Assembly: GCF_018729255.1 (NCBI RefSeq) | Contig: NZ_CP076060.1 | Span: 620,001 to 684,000, forward strand | Direction: 5' to 3' | Origin: Cupriavidus sp. EM10 | Lineage (GTDB): Bacteria; Pseudomonadota; Gammaproteobacteria; Burkholderiales; Burkholderiaceae | Length of the DNA stretch: 64,000 bases | Shown: in pieces, positions 33,950 through 43,014 of the stretch | Numbering within the stretch: the stretch's first letter is position 1 | How the letters are laid out: the number at the start of each line of letters is the position of its first letter | Program-made: the position numbers and the translations under genes | The notes under the pieces: generated by a model | Database searches by the model: none | The model's input: the letters and a program-made list of their open reading frames with translations, nothing else | Told to the model about the DNA's origin: nothing

Positions 33950-36900
33950 CTAGTCAACCGCCGCCGCCCCTTCGCAAGTATCCAGAAACGCCTCCAGCGG
34001 CATCGGCTTGCCAATCGCATACCCCTGCGCATAGTCCACGCCTATCGCGCGAAGCGTATGGAGCGTGCCCTCGTCCTCGACCCATTCGGCCACGGTGCGC
34101 ACGCCCAGGCGGTGGCCGATGTCGTTGATCGAGCTGACGATCTCGCGGTCCACGGCGTTGCGGGCCAGGTTGCGGATGAAGCTGCCGTCGATCTTCAGGT
34201 AGTCGACCGGGAACTGCTTCAGGTAGGCGAACGATGACAGGCCGGCGCCGAAGTCGTCCAGCGCCACGGTGCAGCCCGCGCTGCGCATGTCGGCCACCAC
34301 GCGGCTGGCGGCGGTCATGTTGTTGATCAGCGCGGTCTCGGTGATTTCCAGCCGGATGCGGTCGGCCGGCAGGGCCGAGTCTTCCAGCGCGGCGTGCAGG
34401 AACGGCAGCAGGAACGGCTCGCCCAGCGAGTTGGCCGACAGGTTGATCGACACCGACAGCCCCGGCACGCTGGCCAGCCGGTCGCCGTACTGCTGCAGCA
34501 CGTTGCGGATCACCCAGCGGTCGATGTGGCCCATCAGGTCGTAACGCTCGGCGGCCGGAATGAACGCGCCCGGCATGATCAGCGTGCCCTGTTCGTCCAC
34601 CATGCGCACCAGGATTTCCACGTGGCGCGAATCGTCCTGGCCCGGGCGCAGCGAGCAGATTTCCTGCGCGTACAGCCGGAACCGGTTGGCTTCCAGCGCC
34701 GAATGGATGCCGGCGGCCACCTCCAGTTCGCGATGATGGCGCCGTGCGTCGCTTTCGTCGCGGCGATAGACCGACACGCGGTTGCGGCCGGCCGCCTTGG
34801 CGGCGTAGCAGGCCACGTCGGCGCGGCTCATCAGTTCGCTGACCGGTGGCACGTCGTTGTCGATGGCGGCGATGCCGATGCTGGCGCCCACGTCATAGAC
34901 CCGGCCGTTCCACGGAAAGCGCCGCTCGCGCACGGCGTCGATCACCTTCATGCCAACCTGCTCGGCGTGTTCGATGCTGCAGTCCTTGAGCAGCAGCGCG
35001 AATTCGTCGCCGCCCAGGCGCGCCAGCAGGTCGTCGGGCCGTACCTGGTGGCGGATCACATAGCCCAGCTCGCGCAGCAGCACGTCGCCGGCGCCGTGGC
35101 CGGCGGTGTCGTTGACGATCTTGAAGCGGTCCAGGTCGATAAAGCAGAGCGCCGCGCGATGGCCGTGCTGGCGCGCCTGCTCGCAGGCCTCGCGCAGGCG
35201 CTTTTCGAACCAGGCGCGGTTGGGCAGGCCGGTCAGCGCGTCGTGCGTGGCCGAATGGGCCAGTTCGCGCTGCAGCGCGCGCGACGTGGTGATGTCCTGG
35301 AACACCAGCACCGCACCCAGTACGCTGCCGTCGTTGGCCAGCACCGGCGCGGCCGAATCCTGCACGTCATGGCGCTCGCCGGTCAGGCTCTGCAGCACGG
35401 CGCCTTCCTGCAGGTAGGCCGGGCGCAGCGTTTCCAGGCATTGTTCGACCGGGCTGGGGATCGTCAGGTCGGTGTCCTCGTCGACGATGCGGAACACCTG
35501 TTCCAGCGGCTGGCCCATCGCGGCATCCATGCTCCAGCCGGTGAGTTGCTCGGCAATCGGGTTCATGAAGGTCACGCGCATGACGCGGTCGGTGCAGATC
35601 ACGGCGTCGCCAATCGACCGCAGCGTGATGTGCAGGCGTTCCTTTTCCTCGAACAGCGCCCGGTTCAGGTTGCGCTGCTCGGTGATGTCCCAGTTGGTGC
35701 CGACCAGCGCCCGCGTGGTGTCGTCCTCGTGGCGCGAGATGGTGGCCATGGCGCGCACGTGGCGGATCTCGCCCGTGGGCCGCACCACGCGGTATTCGGT
35801 GTCGAAGCGGCGCGTGCCGCGGATGGCCTGGCGCATTTCGGTGCTGACGCGGCTGACGTCCTCCGGGTGGACCATCGCGATCCACTGGGCCAGCGTGGGC
35901 GGGCCCAGTTCCGGCGGGGTGCCGTGCAGCGCGTGCATGCGGGTGTCCCACGTGATCGACGTCTGCGTGAAATCCCATTCCCAGATGCCCACGCCGCCCG
36001 CTTCCACGGCCAGCTGGGTGCGGCGCGTCAGCTGTTCCAGCTGTTCCTGCGCCAGGCGGCGGGTGTGGATGTCTTCCACCTGCGCGATGAAATGGTCGGG
36101 CCGCCCGGTGTTGTCGTCGCGCACCAGCGAGACCGCCAGCAGCGTCCACAGGTAGTGGCCGTCCTTGTGGCGATAACGCTTTTCCAGCCGATACGAGTCG
36201 ATCTCGCCGGCCAGAAGGCGTTCCACCAGCCGCAGGTCGGGCGCGAGGTCGTCAGGGTGGGTAATCAGCTGGAACGGCAGGTGGCGCAGTTCGTCGGCGC
36301 TGTAGCCCAGCAGGTCGACCATGGCGCGGTTGACCATCTGCCAGCGCCCGTCCATGCCCACCAGCGCCATGCCGATGGCCGAATGCTCCAGCGCCTGGCG
36401 GAAGCGCCGTTCGCTGCTGCGCAGTTCCAGCCGGCCCTTGCGGTTCTGCTCGGTCATGAACGCGATGCAGACCGGAAACACCATCACCAGCGCGCCCGAC
36501 AGCGGTATCGAGCGCGTGGCCAGGTATTCCACGCCCGACAGCAGCCCGATGCCTTCCGCGGCCACCGCCGACAGCAGCGTCAGCAGCGCCGTGGCAAACG
36601 GGTTGCTGGCCAGCGCGACGATCACCAGCGGTAGCGACATCACCACGAACGGGTCGTGGCCGGCGCGGATGGCCCCGGCGCCGATGGCCACGCACAACGA
36701 GAACAGCCCGGCCAGCCGCAGCAGCATGGGGCGCTGGCAGGTGGCGCGCACGCGCTCGCGCGACAGCGACATCATCAGCGGCAGCAGCAGCACCATGCCG
36801 ATGGCGCCGGCGTTCCACCAGTTCCACCACACCTTTGGGAATGGCGTGCCGTAGCGCGCCGAGATGACCGAGGCGCCCAGCAGGCCGCTCAGGGCCGGCC

Positions 36901-37285
36901 CCACGGTCGAGGCGATGCCCAGGGTCAGCCCAAATGTGGTGAGTTGTCCGGTACGGGCCAGAGCCTGGCTGCCCACCATCAGCCGCAGCAGCACGGCCGA
37001 TCCGGCCAGCTCGGCCAGGTTGGCGGCCGCAAGCAGCAGCGCGGCACCCGCCGGATGGCCGGCGCCGAGCACGTTGGCGACGATATTGGCCGCCAGCATG
37101 GTGACCAGCAGCGACGGCGCCTCGCGGGTGGGCCGGTGCAGCAGCATGCCCAGCCCGAAGGCGTTGGCCAGCCACACGGCGGCCGCGTGACCCGGCATGC
37201 GTGCCAGCCACAGGCCGGCCAGCGCCAGGACGAAGTAGCCCGTTGCCGCCAGCAGAAGCGGGCGCCAGTTGCCGAGGCGTGCCAT
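33950..37285 (-). CDS. MASE1-PAS(x3)-GGDEF-EAL cyclic-di-GMP signalling protein
   Basis: 1111 residues. An N-terminal MASE1 membrane sensor spans about 1-290 with eight or so helices (AVWLANAFGLGMLL, WWNWWNAGAIGMVLLLPLM). Three PAS/PAC units follow (about 300-420, 425-545, 550-670). The GGDEF domain has an intact LARLGGDEFALL and an upstream RPDD inhibitory site, so diguanylate cyclase activity is possible. The EAL domain has EIL (VEILVRM) in place of EAL but keeps the catalytic Glu, ITET, ALDDFGAG, LKIDGSF, AEWVED and QGYAIGKP. A working phosphodiesterase is therefore plausible. Confidence 0.92.
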   Translation of the reverse strand: MARLGNWRPLLLAATGYFVLALAGLWLARMPGHAAAVWLANAFGLGMLLHRPTREAPSLLVTMLAANIVANVLGAGHPAGAALLLAAANLAELAGSAVLLRLMVGSQALARTGQLTTFGLTLGIASTVGPALSGLLGASVISARYGTPFPKVWWNWWNAGAIGMVLLLPLMMSLSRERVRATCQRPMLLRLAGLFSLCVAIGAGAIRAGHDPFVVMSLPLVIVALASNPFATALLTLLSAVAAEGIGLLSGVEYLATRSIPLSGALVMVFPVCIAFMTEQNRKGRLELRSSERRFRQALEHSAIGMALVGMDGRWQMVNRAMVDLLGYSADELRHLPFQLITHPDDLAPDLRLVERLLAGEIDSYRLEKRYRHKDGHYLWTLLAVSLVRDDNTGRPDHFIAQVEDIHTRRLAQEQLEQLTRRTQLAVEAGGVGIWEWDFTQTSITWDTRMHALHGTPPELGPPTLAQWIAMVHPEDVSRVSTEMRQAIRGTRRFDTEYRVVRPTGEIRHVRAMATISRHEDDTTRALVGTNWDITEQRNLNRALFEEKERLHITLRSIGDAVICTDRVMRVTFMNPIAEQLTGWSMDAAMGQPLEQVFRIVDEDTDLTIPSPVEQCLETLRPAYLQEGAVLQSLTGERHDVQDSAAPVLANDGSVLGAVLVFQDITTSRALQRELAHSATHDALTGLPNRAWFEKRLREACEQARQHGHRAALCFIDLDRFKIVNDTAGHGAGDVLLRELGYVIRHQVRPDDLLARLGGDEFALLLKDCSIEHAEQVGMKVIDAVRERRFPWNGRVYDVGASIGIAAIDNDVPPVSELMSRADVACYAAKAAGRNRVSVYRRDESDARRHHRELEVAAGIHSALEANRFRLYAQEICSLRPGQDDSRHVEILVRMVDEQGTLIMPGAFIPAAERYDLMGHIDRWVIRNVLQQYGDRLASVPGLSVSINLSANSLGEPFLLPFLHAALEDSALPADRIRLEITETALINNMTAASRVVADMRSAGCTVALDDFGAGLSSFAYLKQFPVDYLKIDGSFIRNLARNAVDREIVSSINDIGHRLGVRTVAEWVEDEGTLHTLRAIGVDYAQGYAIGKPMPLEAFLDTCEGAAAVD

Positions 37286-37654
37286 GGACGGAAGATTCGA
37301 AGGGGCGCGGCCCTGTCAGGCGTCATCAGATTCGGGTTTCCTTGAGCGCGCCTGGCGCGCCGAAAGCCATGCGGGCAGGGATGCAATGGCCGCACCCTGC
37401 CCAGCGTAGGTGGCACTGTAGTCGCGCCAGGTGGAATCCGACACCCGGGATAAGGGCTACTGCACGGCTTTGTTAAGACTGGCGCCGCAGGCCGAAAGCT
37501 GGTATGGCGGGCAGGGGCCCGCCCCGGATGGCCGCCCGGGGTGGCAGCGGCGGCGCACCTTCTGTACGATCCCGCACGGAACACAAGGCGCGCGCCCGTT
37601 TCAATCGCGTGGCGCAACCTGCGCTTTCTCGATGGCCGCTCACGGGGGACACCC
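37286..37654. other. Divergent intergenic region
   Basis: This 369-bp gap lies between the start of the GGDEF/EAL gene (minus) and the cytochrome c gene (plus), so promoters for both should be here. No clear -35/-10 pair, sigma-54 box, long inverted repeat or small gene stood out. Confidence 0.4.
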
Positions 37655-38533
37655 ATGGACGTCAAGCGATTCTTCCGCATTGCCAGCTCCGCGCTGGTCG
37701 CCTTTGTGGTGTTCGTCGTGCTGGCCGTGGGCAGTACGTACTGGTGGGGCGGCCGCAAGCTGCAGCGCAAGATCGACGTGGCCGTCCAGCCGGTGGCGAT
37801 TCCCGCCGACGCCACGGACATCGCCCATGGCAAATATCTCTATGAGTCGCGCGGCTGCGCGGACTGCCACGGCGGCAAGGGCACCGGCAAGCAGGTGTTC
37901 GACGAAGCCAACGGCTTCCGGGTGTTTGCCCCCGACCTGACCCGCGCCAATCCCGATATCGCCAGATACCAGCCCCAGGACTGGGACCGCGCCATCCGCC
38001 ACGGCGTGGCGCCGTCGGGCCGGCCGCTGATGGTGATGCCCAGCGAAGACTACAACCGGCTGTCCAACGAGGATTTCGGCGCGCTGGTGGCCTATGTCCA
38101 GAGCCTGCCGCCCGGCCAGGGCCGGGGCGGCGAAGTCCACCTGCCGTGGTTCATCCAGGGCATGTACGGCGCCGGCGTGATCCGGGACGCCGCCGAGAAG
38201 ATCGACCACAGCCTGCCGCCGGCCGCCCCGGTGGCCGCCGCCGTGAACGCCCAGTACGGGGCGTACGTGGCCAATTCCTGCAAGGGCTGCCACGGCGCCG
38301 CGCTGCGCGGCGGCCATATCCCGGGCGCGCCGCCTGACTGGCCGCCCGCCGCCAACCTGCAGCCGGGCGGGGCGATGACGCACTACCCCCAGGCCGACCA
38401 GTTCGTGGCCATGATGCGGACCGGCAAGCGGCCCGACGGCACCGACGTCAGCCGCGTGATGCCGTTCTCCGCCTTCGCCAAAATGAACGACATCGACCTG
38501 CAGGCGCTCTATCTGTTCCTCAGCCAGAAATAA
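37655..38533 (+). CDS. Diheme c-type cytochrome
   Basis: 292 residues. An N-terminal membrane anchor (about residues 10-32, ALVAFVVFVVLAVGSTYWW) puts the rest in the periplasm. Two heme-binding motifs are present: CADCH near residue 69 and CKGCH near 209. Likely axial Met ligands are in PLMVMPSEDYN and RVMPFSAF. The start at 37655 follows a GGGGG tract. It is immediately upstream, on the same strand, of the two-subunit Mo/Fe-S enzyme, so it is a likely electron acceptor from that enzyme to the respiratory chain. Confidence 0.9.
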   Translation: MDVKRFFRIASSALVAFVVFVVLAVGSTYWWGGRKLQRKIDVAVQPVAIPADATDIAHGKYLYESRGCADCHGGKGTGKQVFDEANGFRVFAPDLTRANPDIARYQPQDWDRAIRHGVAPSGRPLMVMPSEDYNRLSNEDFGALVAYVQSLPPGQGRGGEVHLPWFIQGMYGAGVIRDAAEKIDHSLPPAAPVAAAVNAQYGAYVANSCKGCHGAALRGGHIPGAPPDWPPAANLQPGGAMTHYPQADQFVAMMRTGKRPDGTDVSRVMPFSAFAKMNDIDLQALYLFLSQK

Positions 38534-38696
38534 TCCCGGTTATGGTGCGCGAGCATGATGTGAGCGGGACTGCGCAAGTTTTTCATATTTCTACTATGCT
38601 CCACGGGTTCGCCGGGTGGCCAGGGATCTTTTGCCATTGGCCCGGCGTGACACGCGAATAACCGACTGGGCCAAGCACCCAAGGAGCATCCCCCAA

Positions 38697-39164
38697 ATGA
38701 CGACCCTCACCCTCAACGGCAAGACCGTGGAGGTGGACGCCGATCCGTCCACGCCACTGTTGTGGGCCCTGCGCGACAACCTCGGCATGACCGGCACCAA
38801 GTTCGGTTGTGGCATGGCCGCGTGCGGTGCCTGCACGGTCCATATCAACGGCACGGCCACGCGCAGCTGCGTGATGCCGATCTCGGCCACGGCCGGCAGC
38901 AAGATCAACACGATTGAAAGCATGGGCGACGACCCGGTCGGCAAGGCCGTGCTGGCGGCATGGCTCAAGCACGACGTGGCCCAGTGCGGCTACTGCCAGA
39001 ACGGCCAGGTGATGAGCGCCGTGGGCCTGCTGCGCAGCAAGCCCCGGCCCACCGATGCCGATATCGACCAGGCCATGGCCGGCAATGTCTGCCGCTGCGG
39101 CACCTATCAACGGATTCGCGCGGCGATCAAGGACGCCTCGCGTGCCATCGCCGTCAAGGCATAA
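38697..39164 (+). CDS. [2Fe-2S] small subunit of isoquinoline 1-oxidoreductase-type enzyme
   Basis: 155 residues. The ATG at 38697 is spaced 10 nt from AAGGAG. The first plant-type cluster motif is [20 protein letters not shown] with a later RSC. The second cluster uses [13 protein letters not shown] and [12 protein letters not shown]. This is the usual electron-transfer subunit of xanthine-oxidase-family enzymes. No signal peptide is present, so it probably rides out with the Tat-tagged large subunit. It is 9 bp ahead of that gene. Confidence 0.93.
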   Translation: MTTLTLNGKTVEVDADPSTPLLWALRDNLGMTGTKFGCGMAACGACTVHINGTATRSCVMPISATAGSKINTIESMGDDPVGKAVLAAWLKHDVAQCGYCQNGQVMSAVGLLRSKPRPTDADIDQAMAGNVCRCGTYQRIRAAIKDASRAIAVKA

Positions 39165-39173
39165 GGGGCGGCC

Positions 39174-41423
39174 ATGCGTATTCGAGGGATTGAAGCCCTG
39201 GCGGGCGGCAGCGGTGCGCCCGGTGCACAACCGGAAGGCGCGGCCACGCTGTCGCGTCGCAGTTTCCTGAAGATCTCGGGCCTGGCCGGCAGCGGCTTTG
39301 CGCTGGGCATCGTCGGCATGGACGCCGCGCTGGCACAGGCACCGGCCAAGCCGGTGGCGCCGCCGCAGGCATTCCTGACCATCGCGCCGGACAACACGGT
39401 GACCATCGCCGTGAACCGGCTCGAATTCGGCCAGGGCGTGCATACGGCGCTGCCGATGGCGCTGGCCGAGGAACTGGACGTCGACTGGAAGAACGTGCGC
39501 GCCATCCTGGCCCCGGCCGGCGACGCGTACAAGGACCCGATGTTCGGCATCCAGATGACCGGCGGCTCCACGGCGCTGAACCACTCGTTCGAGCAGTACC
39601 GCGAGCTGGGCGCGCGGGCGCGGGCCATGCTGATCGGCGCCGCCGCGCAGAAGTGGGAGGTCGATCCGGCCAGCTGCAGCGCGTCGATGGGCGTGGTCAC
39701 GTCGGGCAGCAACCGCGCCACCTACGGCGAACTGGCCCAGGCGGCCATGAGCCTGCCGGTGCCGGCGCAGGTCAAGCTCAAGGACCCGGCCCGGTTCCGC
39801 ATCGTCGGCAAGCCCACGCCACGCCTGGACGCCGCGTCGAAGCTGCACGGCGACGCCGTGTTCGGCATGGATGTCCGGCTCAAGGACATGATGGTGGCCG
39901 TGGTGGCCCACCCGCCGCGTTTCGGCGGCAAGGTCAAGTCGTTCAACGCCGACAAGGCCCGCAAGATCAAGGGCGTGGCCGACGTGATGCTGGTGAATAC
40001 CGACCGTGGCGGCTCGGGCGTGGCGGTGGTGGCCGACGGTTACTGGCCGGCCAAGACCGCGCGCGACGCGCTGGAGATCGTCTGGGAAGACGCCGGCTCC
40101 ACGGTCAGCACGGCCGCGCTGTTCGAGCAGTACAGCAAGCTGGCCACGCAGCCGGGCATCGTGGCCAGGCCGCTGGAAGGCGGCAACATCGACACCGCGC
40201 TGTCGGGGGCGGCCAAGGTCATCGACGCCGAGTATCGCGTGCCCTACCTGGCCCATGCGCCGATGGAGCCGCTGAACTGCACCATGCAGCCCGAGGTGGC
40301 CGGCAACAAGGTGACTTCGGTCAAGGTGTGGGTGGGCTCGCAGTTCCAGACCATCGACCAGGGCGCCATTGCGCGCACGCTGCAGCTGACGCCAGAGAAG
40401 GTCACGCTGAACACGATGATGGCCGGTGGCGGCTTCGGGCGCCGCGCGGTGCCGACGTCGGACTACCTGGTGGAATCGGCCAACGTGCTGCGTGCGTGGG
40501 TGGCCAATGGCCATACCCAGCCGCTCAAGGTGATGTGGAGCCGCGAGGACGACATCAAGGGCGGCTACTACCGTCCGCTGCACGTGCACCGCGCCCGCAT
40601 CGGCGTGGACGCGCAGGGCAAGGTGGTGGGCTGGCAGCACACGATCGTCGGCCAGTCGATCATCACCGGCACGCCGTTCGAGCCGATGATGGTCAAGAAC
40701 GGCGTGGACGCCACGATGACCGAGGGCATCCTGGAGAACGACTACGACCTGCCGCTGCAGCTGCACGTGCACCATCCCAAGGTGGACGTGCCGGTGCTCT
40801 GGTGGCGCTCGGTGGGCAACACCCACACGGCGTTCGTCAAGGAAACGCTGGCCGACGAAATGGCCACGGCCGCGAAGCAGGACCCGGTGGCCTGGCGCCT
40901 GGCGCGGCTCGACGAGAAGAAGCACGCGCGCCATCGCGCCGCGCTGCAACTGGCCGTCGACAAGTCGGGCTACGGCAAGAAGACGCTGCCGAAGGGGCAC
41001 GCCTGGGGCGTGGCCGTGCACGAGTCGTTCGGCTCGGTGGTGGCCTATGTCGTCGATGTGTCGATGGCGAAGGGCGAACCGCGCGTGCATCGCGTGACGG
41101 CCGGGGTGCATGCGAATCGTGTGGTCAATCCGCTGACCGCCGAGGCGCAGATCCAGGGCGGCTGCGTGTTCGGGCTATCGATGATCAAGCCGGGCTTTGC
41201 CATCGAGATGGAAAACGGCATGGTCAAGAACAGCAACTTCCCCGACTATCCGCCGCCGCGCATGCCTGACGCGCCGGTAGTGGACGTGTTCTTCGTGCCG
41301 TCGAACGACAACCCCACCGGCCTGGGCGAACCGGGCACCCCGGGCATTGCCCCGGCCGTGGCCAATGCGGTGTTCCGCCTGACCGGCAAGCGCCAGCGGC
41401 AGCTGCCGTTCGTGACGGCCTGA
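39174..41423 (+). CDS. Molybdopterin-binding large subunit of isoquinoline 1-oxidoreductase/aldehyde oxidase type
   Basis: 749 residues. A twin-arginine signal (LSRRSFLKISGLAG) near residue 27 predicts export as a folded Mo-cofactor protein. Family motifs include EFGQGVHTALPMALAEELDVDW, MAGGGFGRRAVPTSDY, WWRSVGNTHTAFVKE and the C-terminal GLGEPGTPGIAPAVANAVF, which holds the catalytic Glu. Expected chemistry is hydroxylation of an aldehyde or N-heterocycle with electrons passing to the small subunit and then a cytochrome c. The substrate cannot be assigned. It depends on molybdate supplied by modABC. Confidence 0.92.
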   Translation: MRIRGIEALAGGSGAPGAQPEGAATLSRRSFLKISGLAGSGFALGIVGMDAALAQAPAKPVAPPQAFLTIAPDNTVTIAVNRLEFGQGVHTALPMALAEELDVDWKNVRAILAPAGDAYKDPMFGIQMTGGSTALNHSFEQYRELGARARAMLIGAAAQKWEVDPASCSASMGVVTSGSNRATYGELAQAAMSLPVPAQVKLKDPARFRIVGKPTPRLDAASKLHGDAVFGMDVRLKDMMVAVVAHPPRFGGKVKSFNADKARKIKGVADVMLVNTDRGGSGVAVVADGYWPAKTARDALEIVWEDAGSTVSTAALFEQYSKLATQPGIVARPLEGGNIDTALSGAAKVIDAEYRVPYLAHAPMEPLNCTMQPEVAGNKVTSVKVWVGSQFQTIDQGAIARTLQLTPEKVTLNTMMAGGGFGRRAVPTSDYLVESANVLRAWVANGHTQPLKVMWSREDDIKGGYYRPLHVHRARIGVDAQGKVVGWQHTIVGQSIITGTPFEPMMVKNGVDATMTEGILENDYDLPLQLHVHHPKVDVPVLWWRSVGNTHTAFVKETLADEMATAAKQDPVAWRLARLDEKKHARHRAALQLAVDKSGYGKKTLPKGHAWGVAVHESFGSVVAYVVDVSMAKGEPRVHRVTAGVHANRVVNPLTAEAQIQGGCVFGLSMIKPGFAIEMENGMVKNSNFPDYPPPRMPDAPVVDVFFVPSNDNPTGLGEPGTPGIAPAVANAVFRLTGKRQRQLPFVTA

Positions 41424-41448
41424 GGCAAGTTTGCGTTGCTGATGCGAG

Positions 41449-41482
41449 GCTCCCCTCTCCCGCGTCGCGGGAGAGGGGAGCA
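41449..41482. repeat. Palindromic repeat, single copy
   Basis: GCTCCCCTCTCCCGCG, then TCGCGGGAGAGGGGAGC, forms a near-perfect hairpin in the 74-bp gap between two convergent genes. It may double as a bidirectional terminator, though no T run follows. Confidence 0.85.
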
Positions 41483-41497
41483 AACCGAGGGCGCCGG

Positions 41498-42301
41498 CTA
41501 TTTCATCGCCCGATCCCCATCCTCCGCATTCCTCCACGCCTGCACGAACTTGCGCAGGTCGCCGGCCGATGCGTCGGTGATTGCCACGTAGCGCATGCCG
41601 CCCGCTGTCCAGCCTTCGAGCTGGTATCCCTGCCGCACCCTTTCCCCCACCCCCGCGCCGGCCCCCGGCATCACGAAGACGTCGACCGGATGCTGGTTGC
41701 GCCGGTAGACCAGCACGGCCACGCGCTGGCCGTCGACGAAATCGACGCGCCCGCCGACCAGCGGAAAGCCGGCCGAGGCCAGGTCACGCACCTCGGGCGC
41801 ATAGTCGATGCGGCCGTTGAACCATGGCTTGACCGTGTGCTGGTCGGTCGAAATCACGTCGCTGGCGCGGTTCGAGATCAGTCCCCGCACATGGCTGGCG
41901 ACGATGCCGCCGGCCAGCAGGTCGTCGCGCGACGGCTGGGTGTTGTACTGGAACAGGCCCAGCCCGACGGCCGCCACCGTGACGGCGGCCAGCGCGGCAT
42001 TGACCGGCGGCGACCACGCGAACCAGCGGCGCCAGCCGTCCGTCGTCGCCGATGACGGATCGGCCAGGGTGTCTTCGGCAGGGTCGGGCAGGGCATCGAG
42101 AATGCGGGCGCGAAGTTCCGCCGGCGCGCGATGGTACGTGGCACCCTGGCGCGTGGCGCGGCGCAGGCCCTGCAAGTTGCCCAGCGCCTCCACGCAGCCA
42201 TCGCAGTCTTCGAGATGCCGCTCCAGCCGCACGCTGTCGGCTGCGCCCACTTCGCCGTCGGCGGTGGCCTGCAACAGGTGGCGGGCTTCATTGCAATCCA
42301 T
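41498..42301 (-). CDS. Anti-sigma factor with zinc-binding N-terminus and one TM helix
   Basis: Start at ATG 42301, with AAGGAG 10 nt upstream, gives 267 residues. The N-terminus MDCNEARHLLQATADGE followed by ERHLEDCDGC is the HxxxCxxC zinc anti-sigma (ZAS) pattern that clasps the ECF sigma factor. A transmembrane segment (VNAALAAVTVAAVGLGLF) lies near residue 95. The periplasmic part, with HTVKPWFNGRIDYAPEVRDL, is typical of RsgI/FecR-like anti-sigmas in Burkholderiales that sense envelope or oxidative stress. The true signal is unknown. Confidence 0.85.
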   Translation of the reverse strand: MDCNEARHLLQATADGEVGAADSVRLERHLEDCDGCVEALGNLQGLRRATRQGATYHRAPAELRARILDALPDPAEDTLADPSSATTDGWRRWFAWSPPVNAALAAVTVAAVGLGLFQYNTQPSRDDLLAGGIVASHVRGLISNRASDVISTDQHTVKPWFNGRIDYAPEVRDLASAGFPLVGGRVDFVDGQRVAVLVYRRNQHPVDVFVMPGAGAGVGERVRQGYQLEGWTAGGMRYVAITDASAGDLRKFVQAWRNAEDGDRAMK

Positions 42302-42901
42302 GGCGCCGCTCTCCTTCGGGGGAATGGGGTGGGCCGAAGCCGGATCGGGGGCGGCAGCCTGCTGCGGCGCGCCGTCGCGCAGTGCCACCACGGCGGCGGC
42401 CAGCATGCGGCGGCCGCGCGCCAGCCGCGACATCACGGTGCCCACCGGGATGTCGGCGATGCGCGCGATATCGCGATAGTGCAGTTCCTCCAGTTCCCGC
42501 AACACCAGCACCTCCCGAAACGCCACCGGCAGCCGTTCCAGCGCCGCGTGGACCAGCCGCACATCCTCCGCGCGCAACAGCCATTGCTCCGGATCGCCGG
42601 GCGCGCCATGCCAGTCGGGCAGGTCGGTATCGGGCAGCGATTCGTCATAGCCGGTCTCCGCGGCAGCCCGCCGCTTCTGCCAGGTGTTGAACCACGTGTT
42701 TCGCACGATGGCCAGCAGCCAGGGCCGGGCATGATCGCCCCGGAAACCGCCGAACAGCCGGAACGCGCGCAGAAAGGCTTCCTGCACCACGTCGTCGGCA
42801 TCGCCCGGGTTGCCACACAGCCAGCGGGCAAGGTTGTACGCGGCATCCAGGTGGGGCAGCACCAGGGTGTCGAATCGGCGGCGCGTGTTGGCGGCGTCCA
42901 A
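41498..42901 (-). CDS. ECF sigma factor, as written fused in frame to its anti-sigma factor
   Basis: As written, one 467-codon frame from a TTG at 42901 (AAGGA 4 nt upstream) encodes both proteins. Residues 1 to about 170 are an ECF sigma factor: region 2 (ARWLCGNPGDADDVVQEAFL, RAFRLFGGFRGDHARPWLL) and region 4 (LPVAFREVLVLRELEELHYR, then DIARIADIPVGTVMSRLARG). The anti-sigma factor follows. Adding one base to the G5 run 42318-42322 would instead end the sigma factor at 42288 (204 residues, ...EGERRHGLQ), overlapping the anti-sigma start by 14 nt, the usual arrangement. I favour two separate proteins. Confidence 0.85.
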   Translation of the reverse strand: MDAANTRRRFDTLVLPHLDAAYNLARWLCGNPGDADDVVQEAFLRAFRLFGGFRGDHARPWLLAIVRNTWFNTWQKRRAAAETGYDESLPDTDLPDWHGAPGDPEQWLLRAEDVRLVHAALERLPVAFREVLVLRELEELHYRDIARIADIPVGTVMSRLARGRRMLAAAVVALRDGAPQQAAAPDPASAHPIPPKESGAMDCNEARHLLQATADGEVGAADSVRLERHLEDCDGCVEALGNLQGLRRATRQGATYHRAPAELRARILDALPDPAEDTLADPSSATTDGWRRWFAWSPPVNAALAAVTVAAVGLGLFQYNTQPSRDDLLAGGIVASHVRGLISNRASDVISTDQHTVKPWFNGRIDYAPEVRDLASAGFPLVGGRVDFVDGQRVAVLVYRRNQHPVDVFVMPGAGAGVGERVRQGYQLEGWTAGGMRYVAITDASAGDLRKFVQAWRNAEDGDRAMK

Positions 42902-42955
42902 GTCAGTCCTTCGGGGGCGGATCGGCAGGGCACTGCGGCATGGGGCGTCTCCCGT

Positions 42956-42986
42956 GTATTACCGGCGCTGGGGCGATTTTATTCCC
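42956..42986 (-). promoter_or_regulatory. ECF-type promoter of the sigma/anti-sigma genes
   Basis: On the minus strand GGGAATAAA (42986-42978), 16 bp, then TAATAC (42961-42956). It mirrors the promoter at 43052-43082 in -35 sequence and spacing. Transcription would start near 42950, about 50 nt ahead of the TTG start, which suggests autoregulation by the encoded ECF factor. Confidence 0.65.
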
Positions 42987-43014
42987 GGCTTTTCGATCCG
43001 CCATCGGTGTTTGT

